From: Marinilabiliales bacterium
GTDB lineage: Bacteria > Bacteroidota > Bacteroidia > Bacteroidales > ML635J-15
Assembly: GCA_002869385.1 (NCBI GenBank)
Contig: PKTB01000021.1
Coordinates: forward strand, 124,001 to 188,000
Length of the DNA stretch: 64,000 bases
Direction: 5' to 3'
In this document: positions 1 to 10,826 of the stretch, piece after piece
Position numbering within the stretch: position 1 is the stretch's first letter
How the letters are laid out: each line of letters begins with the position of its first letter
Program-made: the position numbers and the translations under genes
The notes under the pieces: model-generated
The model's input: only the letters and a program-made list of their open reading frames with translations
Databases searched by the model: none
What the model was told of the DNA's origin: nothing

Positions 1-2
1 TC

Positions 3-197
3 ACTTCAATTTCACTTAAATATAAGCTTTCATTAATTGATAACTACACAAATTTTAATAAATTAAATAATCCTGATGACTATTATGTAGCAGATGGTCA
101 TTGCAATGATGAAGGATATTCAATAATAGCTAATGAGATTTTTAATATTATCCTTGAAAAGAACTTGCTGCATAAACAATTAATAAAACCTGATTGA
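3..197 (+). CDS. C-terminal fragment of a probable SGNH/GDSL-like hydrolase (truncated by window edge)
   Basis: Frame 3 is open from the window start and ends ...DDYYVADGHCNDEGYSIIANEIFNIIL...KPD*; D-x-H-x-N-x-x-G-Y motif resembles the SGNH C-terminal block. Confidence 0.45.
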   Translation, partial: TSISLKYKLSLIDNYTNFNKLNNPDDYYVADGHCNDEGYSIIANEIFNIILEKNLLHKQLIKPD

Positions 198-299
198 TAA
201 AATAAGTCTTGAGGAGCTTAAAAATCTTATATTTTAAATCTATACTATAAATAATTCTAATCAAAGCAAATTTAGCTTATTTTTGTAAAAACACTCATT

Positions 300-2831
300 A
301 TGAAAGACAAAAAAGCCTACAAATTTATTTTTCCATCAATAGCGATAATAGTTTTAATAATAGGTATTTTAGTTACACAACAAAAGAAAAATCAAGATAA
401 TAAAGAAATACTTCCTCAGCCAAAAGACGTTGCATTTTCCGAAGGTCATGAAGAAGGCGAATGGATTGACAAATTAAACTGGATTGAGGGAATGCATAAG
501 TGCGATTCAAATGTAAACTGGCGTGCGATAAATTATCATAATAAGTACAATCAATATCTTGTAAACCTTCAAAACAAATCGAAAAGTAATGTTATCTCAA
601 TTGCTGATGGAGAGTTAACAGGAGAATGGCGCGAAACTGGTTAAAACAATCTTGCAGGGAGGACCCATTTGGTAGAAATAGATCAAACTGTTGACTCTAT
701 TTACTGTGCTAGTTCCGGAGGTAATATATGGAAAGCAGATAAGGAAGGAAATGGTTGGTATGTTTTAAATGACGATTTTCAGATTGATGATATTAGAATG
801 TTACGTAAAGTCAATGATAGATTGCTTGTGGCATCAGGAGGCTGGGGAGTCCCAGGGTTTTATTATTCTGATGATGACGGCCACACATGGACAGCTGCAA
901 CTGGACTATCAAATATTGCTGATTGGGGTTATGTAATAAAATCCGTTGTTCTTAATAATACACAAAATACAATATACCTTTTAGCTATGGAATGGGATTA
1001 TGGTGATTGGGAAAAAACTACAAGCATATATGTTTCTACAGATATGGGTGAAAGCTTCTCTAAGGAACTATCTTACCTTGAATCATCACATGGTCCGGAA
1101 GGAGGATTTGATATATGGTGCGATCCTCAGGATACCGTTTGCTACCTAGCTAAGACCAATGAAATATATTCAATTAATAATTATGATTATTCTGCAGAAC
1201 TTATATCACAATATTCTCAGGAAACGACAGGCTCAATTCTACTATCAGGTTGCAAAACTGACACAGAAACTCATTTATATACAGCAGTATACGCAGATAA
1301 CCATGTTGACTTTTATTATTAAGATGATAATGGTGAAAATTGGACACAAAAAGGGAGTATTGAAAGTGACCCATTTATGAAAAATAGCTTCTGTGTTTCA
1401 CAACTAAATCCAACAGTTTTGTATTACGGAGGTGTTGAATGTTACAGAAGTTCAAATTCAGGGAACAACTGGACCAGACTAAACGAGTGGGGTGAATACT
1501 ATTCCGATATCGAAAATAAACTTCATGCTGACATACCAGGAATAAATTCTTTTGTCGATAGCGAAAACAATGAATTTGTATATATCAATTCAGATGGGGG
1601 AACATATATTTCATATGATCAACTTCAAAATGTACAAAATATCTCAATGAATAACCTAAATGTAGGACAATTCTATTCTGTTTACTCACATAAAACAAAC
1701 AGTAGTATAATTTTTGGTGGGTCGCAAGATCAAGGCTACCAGTACTGTGACTCAGATGATGGAGAAACAACTAGCAATTTCACACAAATATTAAGTGGTG
1801 ATTACGGTCATATCGTTTCAAACAATGGAGGTAATAGCATATGGATGGTTTATCCCGGATATGCAATGTATTATCCAGATGCAACTACTTATCCGGATTA
1901 TTCTGAATGGTGGGAATTTAATATCTCAGGTCAGTTTTGGATACCACCATTAATGCCACATCCTTCAAATCCAAATGTATGTTACCTTGGAGGTGGAACA
2001 ACCGGAAGTGGAACACATATTATTGAATTAACTTCAAATTCTGGTAATTTATTTGAAAATGAATTAAGCTATGATTTCAGTGGAAGTTCTGCTGCAACAG
2101 CTATTTCAGCTCTTAACTATTCACCCTTAAATACAAATTATATGTATTTAATGAATGGAAATGGTGAGTTTTTTAGATCAACTGATGCAGGCTTAAATTG
2201 GGAAATTACAAGTGGATTCGATGGTCCTGATGGTAATTATTTGTACGGTGCTGCAGTTCAACCATCAAAAAACACATTAGGAACTGTATATGTGGCTGGG
2301 TCAGGATACTCAAATCCTCCAGTATTTGTCAGCACTGATAATGGTGATTCTTTTTCATCAATGAGCTCAGGTTTACCATCAACAATGGTATATGAAATTG
2401 CTGTTACAGAGAATGATGAATATATATTTGCAGCAACCGATGCTGGGCCTTATGTTTTCATTTCTGAAAATAATGAATGGTATGAACTGGGACAAGGAAT
2501 CTCTCCAAATCAAACATATTGGACAGTAGATTACAACCCTTTAACTAAAACAGAACATTTTGGAACTTACGGAAGAGGGATATGGAGTTTCAAAATCCTT
2601 GGTACACAAAATATTGAAACAAATGATTTATCTGCTGAACTAAAGGTATTCCCAAATACTGCAACAACAACAATTACAGTTGATGGAACTGATGAAAAAA
2701 TAGAGATTTATACAACAAAAGGAGATCTTGTACTAGAAAGTGAATCAAGGGAAATTGATATCTCAAACCTAAGTGATGGTGTTTATATTGTAAAAACAGG
2801 AAATAAAACTACTAAGTTTATCAAAGATTAA
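300..2831 (+). CDS. Secreted BNR/sialidase-like beta-propeller protein with T9SS C-terminal domain; interrupted by two in-frame TAA codons (642-644, 1320-1322)
   Basis: ORFs 300-644, 669-1322 and 1377-2831 share one frame; translation runs on across both stops (GEWRETG*NNLAGRT; VDFYY*DDNGENW); SxDxGxxW repeats and C-terminal T9SS-type motif VFPNTATTTITVDG...GVYIVKTGNKTTKFIKD. Confidence 0.8.
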
Positions 2832-2848
2832 ATTATTATTTAAAAAAA

Positions 2849-3012
2849 GGCCGGAATCTCCTCTTCCCCTGAAGACAATTAGATCTATACCAGGTGGTAT
2901 TTAAGCTACGAGAGAAAATTGAAGATAATGAAAACCAGTTTTAAACTGATATAAGTCCATCAGGTTCTGAGGAGAAATTTGAGGAATTGAGGAATCTGTG
3001 AATTTTCCGGCC
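2849..3012 (+). ncRNA. Candidate structured RNA with nested stems, ending in a T-run
   Basis: GGCCGGAA (2849-2856) pairs with TTCCGGCC (3005-3012), then TCTCCTC with GAGGAGA and CCTGA with TCAGG, followed by ATTTTTT. Confidence 0.4.
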
Positions 3013-3182
3013 ATTTTTTCAAATTAGTGTTTAATTACTTTACAAAACAACAACAAATTAATAATATGAAGAAAAAATAGGTTTACAGTATGATAAATTT
3101 TGATTATTCTGAAAAATAAAAAGATGTCAACAACATAGTTTTATAGTTTATCCATAAAGCGAAAAAATCCTTAAAACCAAAG

Positions 3183-6100
3183 TTATTGCTTAATCACAGG
3201 AAACTGAAACATCTCAACATCTGTTATAATCATGACTAAATATTGACCTGTAGTCAAAGCGCTTAAGTCTACGTAAAGTCCACTTTCAATTCTATCAATT
3301 TCGACATTTTTCTGAGTTATTATTACTCTACCAGTCTGGTCATAAATTTCAATAATACAATCCTCTGAATTACTTACCCCAACTATATTAACACCACTTT
3401 TTGTTTGATTTGGATATATGTACTTTTTATATACAGCTTCACAATTGACAGATTTAACAGCAAGATCAGTTTTTATGCCATTAATATCAATATCAACTAG
3501 CTTGTAATATGCCTTATTTTTACCATTATTAACTATACATGAACTATACAGATTACCGGTTTGGGTATTTTCTGAGTCAACAGTTTCTAATTTCTTCCAA
3601 TTATTCATATCATCGCTGGTATAAATTTCATAATATGCACAATTAACTTCAGATGCTGTTTCCCAATCAAAACAAATACTATCATTTTGACATTTTACAT
3701 AAAAATAAAGAATCTCTACAGGCAATAATTGATCTACAAATACTGTAAACTTATTTGTTATATAATTACCACATCCATCCTCTATGAGACAAGTATATTC
3801 AGTATCTTCGGTTGGGGATAATGTAGGATTGTATGCTGAGGGGTCAGAAATTGTACCATCATCAGGTGACCAGGAATATGAATTAGCACCAGTTGCTGCT
3901 TCAACATTTGTTGAATTTCCTATCTCAATATACATATCCGTAAGCTCTGTTGAATTATCAGGATAAGTATTTATGCAAACCTGTTGAAGATTAGAGTATG
4001 CCCCGGTACTTCCAGTAAAACCCCAAAATACCTGAGATGCTCCACCAAACTGATCTGTTATAATATCGCCATTATAAGTAAGTGTTGTTGCTCCAAAAGT
4101 TACAGTAAATTCTTGCTCTGATGAACTGATATAATCCCATGAAATATTGACAGAATACCATACATTATCTTCAATATCTACAACACTACTCGGTCCATTT
4201 AGATTCGTAGACAATGTGTGGTCAACACTCCCACCACTAATTATAGATATATGGTAATCCGAAAGATCAGATAATTCCCCATTCTCATAAGTATCAAACT
4301 CCACACCTAATGAATTTGAGATTCCGCCAAAACCAAGTTGATTACCATTTGAACCCGCAGAAGTGCAATCCCCTTGTAATGCAAACACTATTCCATCAGC
4401 TCCACCACCATCATCACCCATATTAACTTCAAAATCAAAACTAAAATCTTCTTCAAGATTTATTTTATAATTATTCCATAATGAACCTGCTTGACTTGTC
4501 TTATCTTCAGTAATGATAAAACATGAAACATCTGTATGATATGTATCTCCATTAACTGTAAATTCCTTTATTGCATTACAATCAGCCATAGCAGATTCAT
4601 TTGTCGGACTCGATCCAGCTTCTCCTGACGAAAGAATATAAGCCTCATTTGGATTTACTATTAAATATGAATTTTCGTCTGGATATGATCCGTGTGTATA
4701 AATAGTTGATATTGTAGAGCCGGATTCAGCAATAAAAGAGAATTCACTCGAATAGCCAGAACCACTAATATCTGTTAAAACATCCACACCATCAACCTGT
4801 ACTGTTAACAATCCGGTATCCCAACCATCACCATAGTCATCACTCAAATTTATTATATAATTACAACCATCAATTAACTCACGATTCCCTGCAGGATCAC
4901 CATTTGTTGGTGTTTCAATACTACTATCAATTGTAATCGACTGCAAAATAGCATCTACAACATCTCCTGAATTAGCTCCGTTAGGAATATCATATGTAAG
5001 CCAAAAATAATTTACACCTGTTTCTAACTCTTGAGTCCCGGCAAATGTAATATCTGTCCCTGGTGATGCAGTATTTTGAGCTGTACCAAAATGATTGGAG
5101 GTACTAAAAGAACTACTTAAACCTGTAAACCAAATATTCAAACTGGAGATATCAATTGAATAGTCTGTTGTTCCATCTGTTCTAACAACAATGTCTGTTA
5201 GTGCCAATGGGTTTAAACTACCATCTGTTTCAACCTGAATGCATAAAATTTCTTGATTTACTGAACCTATACTTATTGGGTCAGTATTATTCTGTGATGA
5301 TGTACATGAAACAAAGTTCATATCAGTTAAACAATCAGATCTAGTTAAAGTAAAATCCCCCGTTGTTGACGAACCTGAATCATAATGCGAAATGTATATA
5401 AAGTAATCAACTCCATTATTTGGAGTAAAGGTGTAAGACTCCGTACTTGTACTTGCATCGATACAGTCAATATTTGTTAAACTACCACATGATCCTGAAC
5501 ATATTGACATTTCGTGATCAAAATCTGCACTTGATGAAATTGTAGTTTCATTACCATCACCTGTAAATGTATACCATACACCATATGCTCCGATAGAACA
5601 ACCCGTTCCGTGTGTTTGCACCGAAGTCCCGTTTGTGGTTCCTGCTAAGTCAGTTGTCCCACATGGAATTACAATAGCATTTGAACAATCTTCATTTGTT
5701 GGTGGAGCAATAGGACATGTTATATAAAAAGTATGCTGTGATGAAGTAGTGTTTTCATCATCTAATAAAAAATAATAAGTATTCCCGCTTGTTAATGCTA
5801 AACTTCCAAATGTTCCGGTAGAACTATAATCACCAATACATGTCCATCCGGTAGGTGAACAAGTTCCTTCCTGAATAAAATAGTCTATATATGAACCATC
5901 TGTTGCTGTTATTTCAAGGCTTACAGTGCCTGAAACAGAAGGTACATATGAATATATTAATTCTCCTCCAGGTGTTGAATATCCACATGAAGAACTAATC
6001 GGGTCCCAAACTCCGGAAGTCGGAGTTATTGCAGTAACAGAATTAGAAGAACCACATCCTGTTATCGAAATTGCAGAACTGCAAATGTCTGTAACATTTA

Positions 6101-6941
6101 ATATAGCCGTAGCTGAATATGAAGATGTTCCACATGCATTAGCTGCACTAGCTCTATATAAATAAGAGTCCATCGATAAATCAGCACCGGAAATATTTAA
6201 TGTTGCGCTTGAAGAATTTGAATACACGCCACCATCACTTATCAAGTTCCAGCTTAAACCGGAATCATCGCTATACTCCCAAGCATAAGAAATTGGTGAA
6301 TTATTTGCGGTAATTGAAAAAGAGGTGTTTTGACCAGATGATATAGAAGCATTGCTAGGATCAGATGTAATACTCGGAACATCGGTAATACTTAAATTGG
6401 CAAATACTGTTCCTATTGTTATCCCGATAACCGGTGTTGATATTGATGAGCATGTAATATCCCCATCCGCACTAACTGTATTATCCGGTCTTAATTGTAT
6501 CCCGGATATTGTTAAAATATCAATATCATTATCTCCACCTCCATTTGGCGTTGACCAGGTAATAGTTATATTTGTTGATGTCACAGAGATAGCAATACTT
6601 GAAATATCGCCTGCATTTTTTGTAATAGCTCCAAAACCAGAGTTAAAAGACCATCCTGATGGTGCAGACAATACAATTGTTTCATTAGTTTTATTTTTCG
6701 GAAAGTCTTCTGTAAGCAGCTCTGTTATAACAATATTGTTAAGAGTTGTCCAACTTGGTGATGTTCCATCTGAGGCAGTTTCAGCGCATATATTCTGGCC
6801 ATTTGATGGTAATGTAATTGTAACATCTGCTTTAAGATTTAATGTAAAGATTAAAAATAACATTATCATTAATAATAATGCAATTAAAAAATTATCCTTA
6901 TTAAAAAAGGATTTAAAGACTTGGGTTAATTTGGATTCCAT
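3183..6941 (-). CDS. Large secreted T9SS protein with Ig-like regions and an L-type lectin-like domain
   Basis: 1252 aa ORF; lectin-like segment ADGIVFALQGDCTSAGSNGNQLGFGGISNSLGVEFDTYEN; C-terminal sorting motif IYPNQTKSGVNIVG...GQYLVMIITD. Confidence 0.75.
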   Translation of the reverse strand: MESKLTQVFKSFFNKDNFLIALLLMIMLFLIFTLNLKADVTITLPSNGQNICAETASDGTSPSWTTLNNIVITELLTEDFPKNKTNETIVLSAPSGWSFNSGFGAITKNAGDISSIAISVTSTNITITWSTPNGGGDNDIDILTISGIQLRPDNTVSADGDITCSSISTPVIGITIGTVFANLSITDVPSITSDPSNASISSGQNTSFSITANNSPISYAWEYSDDSGLSWNLISDGGVYSNSSSATLNISGADLSMDSYLYRASAANACGTSSYSATAILNVTDICSSAISITGCGSSNSVTAITPTSGVWDPISSSCGYSTPGGELIYSYVPSVSGTVSLEITATDGSYIDYFIQEGTCSPTGWTCIGDYSSTGTFGSLALTSGNTYYFLLDDENTTSSQHTFYITCPIAPPTNEDCSNAIVIPCGTTDLAGTTNGTSVQTHGTGCSIGAYGVWYTFTGDGNETTISSSADFDHEMSICSGSCGSLTNIDCIDASTSTESYTFTPNNGVDYFIYISHYDSGSSTTGDFTLTRSDCLTDMNFVSCTSSQNNTDPISIGSVNQEILCIQVETDGSLNPLALTDIVVRTDGTTDYSIDISSLNIWFTGLSSSFSTSNHFGTAQNTASPGTDITFAGTQELETGVNYFWLTYDIPNGANSGDVVDAILQSITIDSSIETPTNGDPAGNRELIDGCNYIINLSDDYGDGWDTGLLTVQVDGVDVLTDISGSGYSSEFSFIAESGSTISTIYTHGSYPDENSYLIVNPNEAYILSSGEAGSSPTNESAMADCNAIKEFTVNGDTYHTDVSCFIITEDKTSQAGSLWNNYKINLEEDFSFDFEVNMGDDGGGADGIVFALQGDCTSAGSNGNQLGFGGISNSLGVEFDTYENGELSDLSDYHISIISGGSVDHTLSTNLNGPSSVVDIEDNVWYSVNISWDYISSSEQEFTVTFGATTLTYNGDIITDQFGGASQVFWGFTGSTGAYSNLQQVCINTYPDNSTELTDMYIEIGNSTNVEAATGANSYSWSPDDGTISDPSAYNPTLSPTEDTEYTCLIEDGCGNYITNKFTVFVDQLLPVEILYFYVKCQNDSICFDWETASEVNCAYYEIYTSDDMNNWKKLETVDSENTQTGNLYSSCIVNNGKNKAYYKLVDIDINGIKTDLAVKSVNCEAVYKKYIYPNQTKSGVNIVGVSNSEDCIIEIYDQTGRVIITQKNVEIDRIESGLYVDLSALTTGQYLVMIITDVEMFQFPVIKQ

Positions 6942-6972
6942 GGTTTTTTCTATTTAATTGATTCAATTATTT

Positions 6973-7137
6973 TTATTCGAAAAGAACACGTGTACCGATA
7001 AAGAAGAATGCAATTGATGAGAATATTGTTAAGGAGATCAGCCAGATATATACTTGTCTATTTTCAGCCTTTAATACCTGAAGTTTCGAAAGATGACTTT
7101 TCTTTTCTGTAGATCTCAATTTAGTTAAAAACCGCAT
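6973..7137 (-). CDS. Small (54 aa) single-pass membrane protein
   Basis: Reverse-strand ORF MRFLTKLRSTEKKSHLSKLQVLKAENRQVYIWLISLTIFSSIAFFFIGTRVLFE*; charged N-terminus plus one hydrophobic helix; below the ORF-track length cutoff. Confidence 0.4.
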   Translation of the reverse strand: MRFLTKLRSTEKKSHLSKLQVLKAENRQVYIWLISLTIFSSIAFFFIGTRVLFE

Positions 7138-7363
7138 AATCTGTTGTAATGTTCCAGTGCAAAACTATGGAATACAACTATTTATAGAAAAAACTTGTTT
7201 TACAGGATTGTAGATTTTTAACTAACTGGAAAAAGTATACAATTCCAGAATTGTAAATAATTAAAACAAAACACTCGCATAACTGAGATATCAACAAATA
7301 GAGGAATTATTCCTAATATTACTAAAGGATAAATTTTATGATTCTGAAACGAACTAAAGTAAA

Positions 7364-9211
7364 TTAAGCTTGATTATTCATCTTAAAGAAAACTGCCGGA
7401 GTAACACCAGTATATTTTTTAAAAGCAGTATAGAATGTTGATTTACCAACAAACCCGACTTCGGAATACAAATGATCAATTGTAAAATTAGGATCAGTGT
7501 TGTTACAAATAATATTGCAGGCCTCATTAATCCTAAGTTTATTTATATAATCATTAAAATTCATCTTATAAACAGAATTAATAATTTTGGAAATATATGA
7601 TCTGTTAGTATTAAGTCTATCTGCAATAAGCTGCAAACTTATGTTACTTTCAAGATAAGCTTTCTTATTAACCAGCTCGCTCTCAATCTTTTGTAACAAA
7701 TCATGTTCTACTGAATCCTTCAGTTTACCTGTAGTAGTCTCGGATCTTTTTGTATTAATATTTTCAATTGTTTTTTGAGCGAGCTGAAATCTGGTCTTTT
7801 TAAGGTTAAGATATAATCGATAATAAACAAATAAAGCTATTGCAATTAACAATAATGCACTTACCAGCATTTTAATTAAAAGATTCTGATTCTCTATTGT
7901 TTGTACCTTTTCATTTCTACTAATTTCAACATTCTTCATTGCAAGCTGAACCGGTTTAACTGCCAACTCAATTTTCATCACCATGAGATCTTCTGAAGAT
8001 TTCTTTGTCAATAAAGTATCCCTATATCTGTCAGCAATAGCAATGTTTTTATCTACCTTATCTATTCCTCCCTGTCTGTCGAATATTTCTGCTTTACTTC
8101 TAAATGCTAATTCTAACTCTTTATAATTTACATACTTTGTTTGCAAATAATAAATTGACGAGTCCAAATATTGTAAAGCAAGATTATAATCCTCAATAGC
8201 AAAATAGGATTTTGACAGATTTGAATATAATTGAGGACACCACATACAATCGTCTGTTACCCTTGTAAAACTTAAGGCTTCTTCAAACATAATAATAGCG
8301 GAATCTATCTGTTTTAAATCCAAATAATATGCTGCCATCCAGTCCCAAGCTTTAATCTTATTATTATAAAAATCTAATCTGGTATCTACCCATAGTTTAG
8401 CAGAGTATTCACAAGGATAATCCTTCAACACTTTTTCCATTCCACCAAATAACATATTTGCTTTATCGAAATATATAGGAATAGAATCTAAATCTCCTAT
8501 TTGATAGGCTAAAGCACTTATATAATTATAGTATTGGATTGACAGAATTATCCTTCTGCTTGTAGTTTTTTCAATAAATGGACGTGTTTTCTCAAAATAA
8601 ATTCTGGCAGAATCCTCTGAGCCACTCATTTGAAACGACAAAGCAATATTATTATAAATCAATGCCATTACTTCCGGTCTATCCTTTAAATCAGTAATCT
8701 TTGGTATCTGTCTGTAAATGTAAATTGCTTCATTATATAATTGGTAAGAATACATAATGTTGCCAACATTAATATATAAGAAAGTCTGATCAAATTTAAT
8801 TTCTGAATTTTTCGCTGTTAAATCGAGTGCTTTAGTAAGATATTCCAATGCTAAGTCAGGATTATCCTTACGATACTGATACAGCTCCGACATAAATGTA
8901 TATAAACGTACAAGATCTCGATTATTACAATCATTTTCAAAACGCAATTCTAATTCACTTGCTAAAATAATTGCTGAGTCAGGGTTATGATTATATGCAT
9001 CTGTTAATATCGCAAATATAGAATCTGCTTCTACGCATGAAGGATCCGGTTCTTCTTCAGTATTAAAAACATCTAATCTTGAATCGCATGAATTATTAAG
9101 TAAAGCAGAAGAGACAACGATTCCAAGAATAATAATTGCAACTATTCTAATGCGTTTTTTCTTAAAATTTTGTACTTTTTTCATTTTGAACCAAGCATTC
9201 GGCAATCGCAT
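7364..9211 (-). CDS. TPR-repeat membrane-anchored AraC-family transcriptional regulator
   Basis: TPR-like repeats, a TM segment (LLIKMLVSALLLIAIALFVYYRLYL) and a C-terminal AraC HTH (LQLIADRLNTNRSYISKIIN...FVGKSTFYTAFKKYTGVTPAVFF). Confidence 0.8.
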   Translation of the reverse strand: MRLPNAWFKMKKVQNFKKKRIRIVAIIILGIVVSSALLNNSCDSRLDVFNTEEEPDPSCVEADSIFAILTDAYNHNPDSAIILASELELRFENDCNNRDLVRLYTFMSELYQYRKDNPDLALEYLTKALDLTAKNSEIKFDQTFLYINVGNIMYSYQLYNEAIYIYRQIPKITDLKDRPEVMALIYNNIALSFQMSGSEDSARIYFEKTRPFIEKTTSRRIILSIQYYNYISALAYQIGDLDSIPIYFDKANMLFGGMEKVLKDYPCEYSAKLWVDTRLDFYNNKIKAWDWMAAYYLDLKQIDSAIIMFEEALSFTRVTDDCMWCPQLYSNLSKSYFAIEDYNLALQYLDSSIYYLQTKYVNYKELELAFRSKAEIFDRQGGIDKVDKNIAIADRYRDTLLTKKSSEDLMVMKIELAVKPVQLAMKNVEISRNEKVQTIENQNLLIKMLVSALLLIAIALFVYYRLYLNLKKTRFQLAQKTIENINTKRSETTTGKLKDSVEHDLLQKIESELVNKKAYLESNISLQLIADRLNTNRSYISKIINSVYKMNFNDYINKLRINEACNIICNNTDPNFTIDHLYSEVGFVGKSTFYTAFKKYTGVTPAVFFKMNNQA

Positions 9212-9360
9212 GCAAAGCTATAAAAAATATAAATAACACAAGTTTTATTTATTTATTTTACAATATATTATAAATCAAAAAGATACGCAATTAGAGTAGG
9301 TAGAGTTTAAAATAATTAGAATTGTAAAGATGTAAAAAAGTTCTATTTAAAAGATTTTTG

Positions 9361-9368
9361 TACATTTG
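9361..9368 (+). promoter_or_regulatory. Candidate Bacteroidetes -7 element TACATTTG
   Basis: TAnnTTTG match 15 bp upstream of the ATG at 9384. Confidence 0.3.
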
Positions 9369-9383
9369 AAATAAAATAAATTA

Positions 9384-10820
9384 ATGCTGAGCAAAATCTA
9401 TAATATAATGCCTTTATTTATTAAGAACATGATGATAGAAATACATCGTGATTTTAGATTGCTCAATTTTTTTATTTTTAAGCGACCAAGTACAAAAAAC
9501 TGTAAAGAAAATAAACACCAAGTTGACAAATACCAGCAATCCAGAAAATATGGTCCATTAAAAAAGATTTGTTATGCTCCGTACACAAGTATATTTTTTG
9601 CTCGTAATGGAAAGGTTTCACCTTGTTATGCTAGCTACAACAACAAATCAGACAATATCCAAAACTCAAATATCAAGGATATATGGTTTAAAGGGTCAAT
9701 AGCTGATATTAGAGCTGAACACAAAAACTGTGATCTTGATACAACTTGCGAATTTTGTAAAACCCTTATCATACAAGATTCTTTTGGGAGTATGCTGACA
9801 AATAAATACGATCATTATGCATTTTCCAAAGGCAAATACCCCAGAATAATGGAATTTGAATTATCTAATAAATGTAATTTATCATGCATTATGTGTGATT
9901 CAAATCTATCCTCTTCAATAGAATCAAAAGACTGTAATAGTATTTCTGGAAATCAGTTTTATGATAATAATTTTATTAAACAACTGGATGAATTTATACC
10001 TCATCTCCAACTCGCTGAATTTACAGGTGGTGACCCTTTTATGATAGAAGAGTACTATAATATTTGGGATAGGATTAATGAAATAAATCCAAAATGTCAA
10101 ATCCTAATTACCACAAATGCAAATACGATGAATAATCGTATTGAAAAGCTATTGCAGAAACATAAGAATATTAATTTTAATGTTTCTATTGATTCTTTGG
10201 AAGAAGAGAACTATGCTAATATAAGACGTAATGGAAATCTTAATATTGCATTAAAAAACATTGACAAATTTCTCGAATACACAAAAGAGAACAAAACAAA
10301 CTTAAATATTCTTGTTTGCCCCTTGACTGTTAACAGACACGAACTACATAATTTTATTGATTTTGCGAATGAAAAAGATATCTGTGTATATTATCATACA
10401 GTTGTAAAACCAAAAAATCTTTCGCTTAAATATCTCAATAAGCAAGAACTTGAAAAGACAATACGATCTCTTGAAGATTTTTCAGCAATTCAAAAAACAA
10501 AAAAACAAAAAACAAATTTCAATAATTTTCAAAATCTGCTAACATTACTTAGAAACTGGCTTAATGAAGATAATTTGGAAGTGAATCCTAAGCCAAAAAT
10601 GCTTGACGAGTCTTCTGCCTTGGAAATATTAAGCTTAAAGATTAATAATAAGCATGAATTAAATAATAAGCTTGTAGGTCTATTGAACGAAATAAGAAAA
10701 GAAGAAAAATATATTTTCATACTGAACAAACTCATTGATGTTGATGATAAGGTTTTTGCAGAACATTTAGAGGCAAAAGATATTGAAGAGATAAAACAAA
10801 TTTGTCTGGACTTAAACTAA
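9384..10820 (+). CDS. Radical SAM protein with SPASM-like Cys region N-terminal to the core
   Basis: FELSNKCNLSCIMCD (CxxxCxxC); upstream CYAPYTSIFFARNGKVSPC...CDLDTTCEFC. Confidence 0.75.
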   Translation: MLSKIYNIMPLFIKNMMIEIHRDFRLLNFFIFKRPSTKNCKENKHQVDKYQQSRKYGPLKKICYAPYTSIFFARNGKVSPCYASYNNKSDNIQNSNIKDIWFKGSIADIRAEHKNCDLDTTCEFCKTLIIQDSFGSMLTNKYDHYAFSKGKYPRIMEFELSNKCNLSCIMCDSNLSSSIESKDCNSISGNQFYDNNFIKQLDEFIPHLQLAEFTGGDPFMIEEYYNIWDRINEINPKCQILITTNANTMNNRIEKLLQKHKNINFNVSIDSLEEENYANIRRNGNLNIALKNIDKFLEYTKENKTNLNILVCPLTVNRHELHNFIDFANEKDICVYYHTVVKPKNLSLKYLNKQELEKTIRSLEDFSAIQKTKKQKTNFNNFQNLLTLLRNWLNEDNLEVNPKPKMLDESSALEILSLKINNKHELNNKLVGLLNEIRKEEKYIFILNKLIDVDDKVFAEHLEAKDIEEIKQICLDLN

Positions 10821-10826
10821 AAAAAA

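Noticed and set aside
5926-6957. Plus-strand ORFs opposite the 3183-6941 gene (79 and 201 aa)
   Set aside because: Antisense shadow ORFs; the minus-strand frame has clear domain content.
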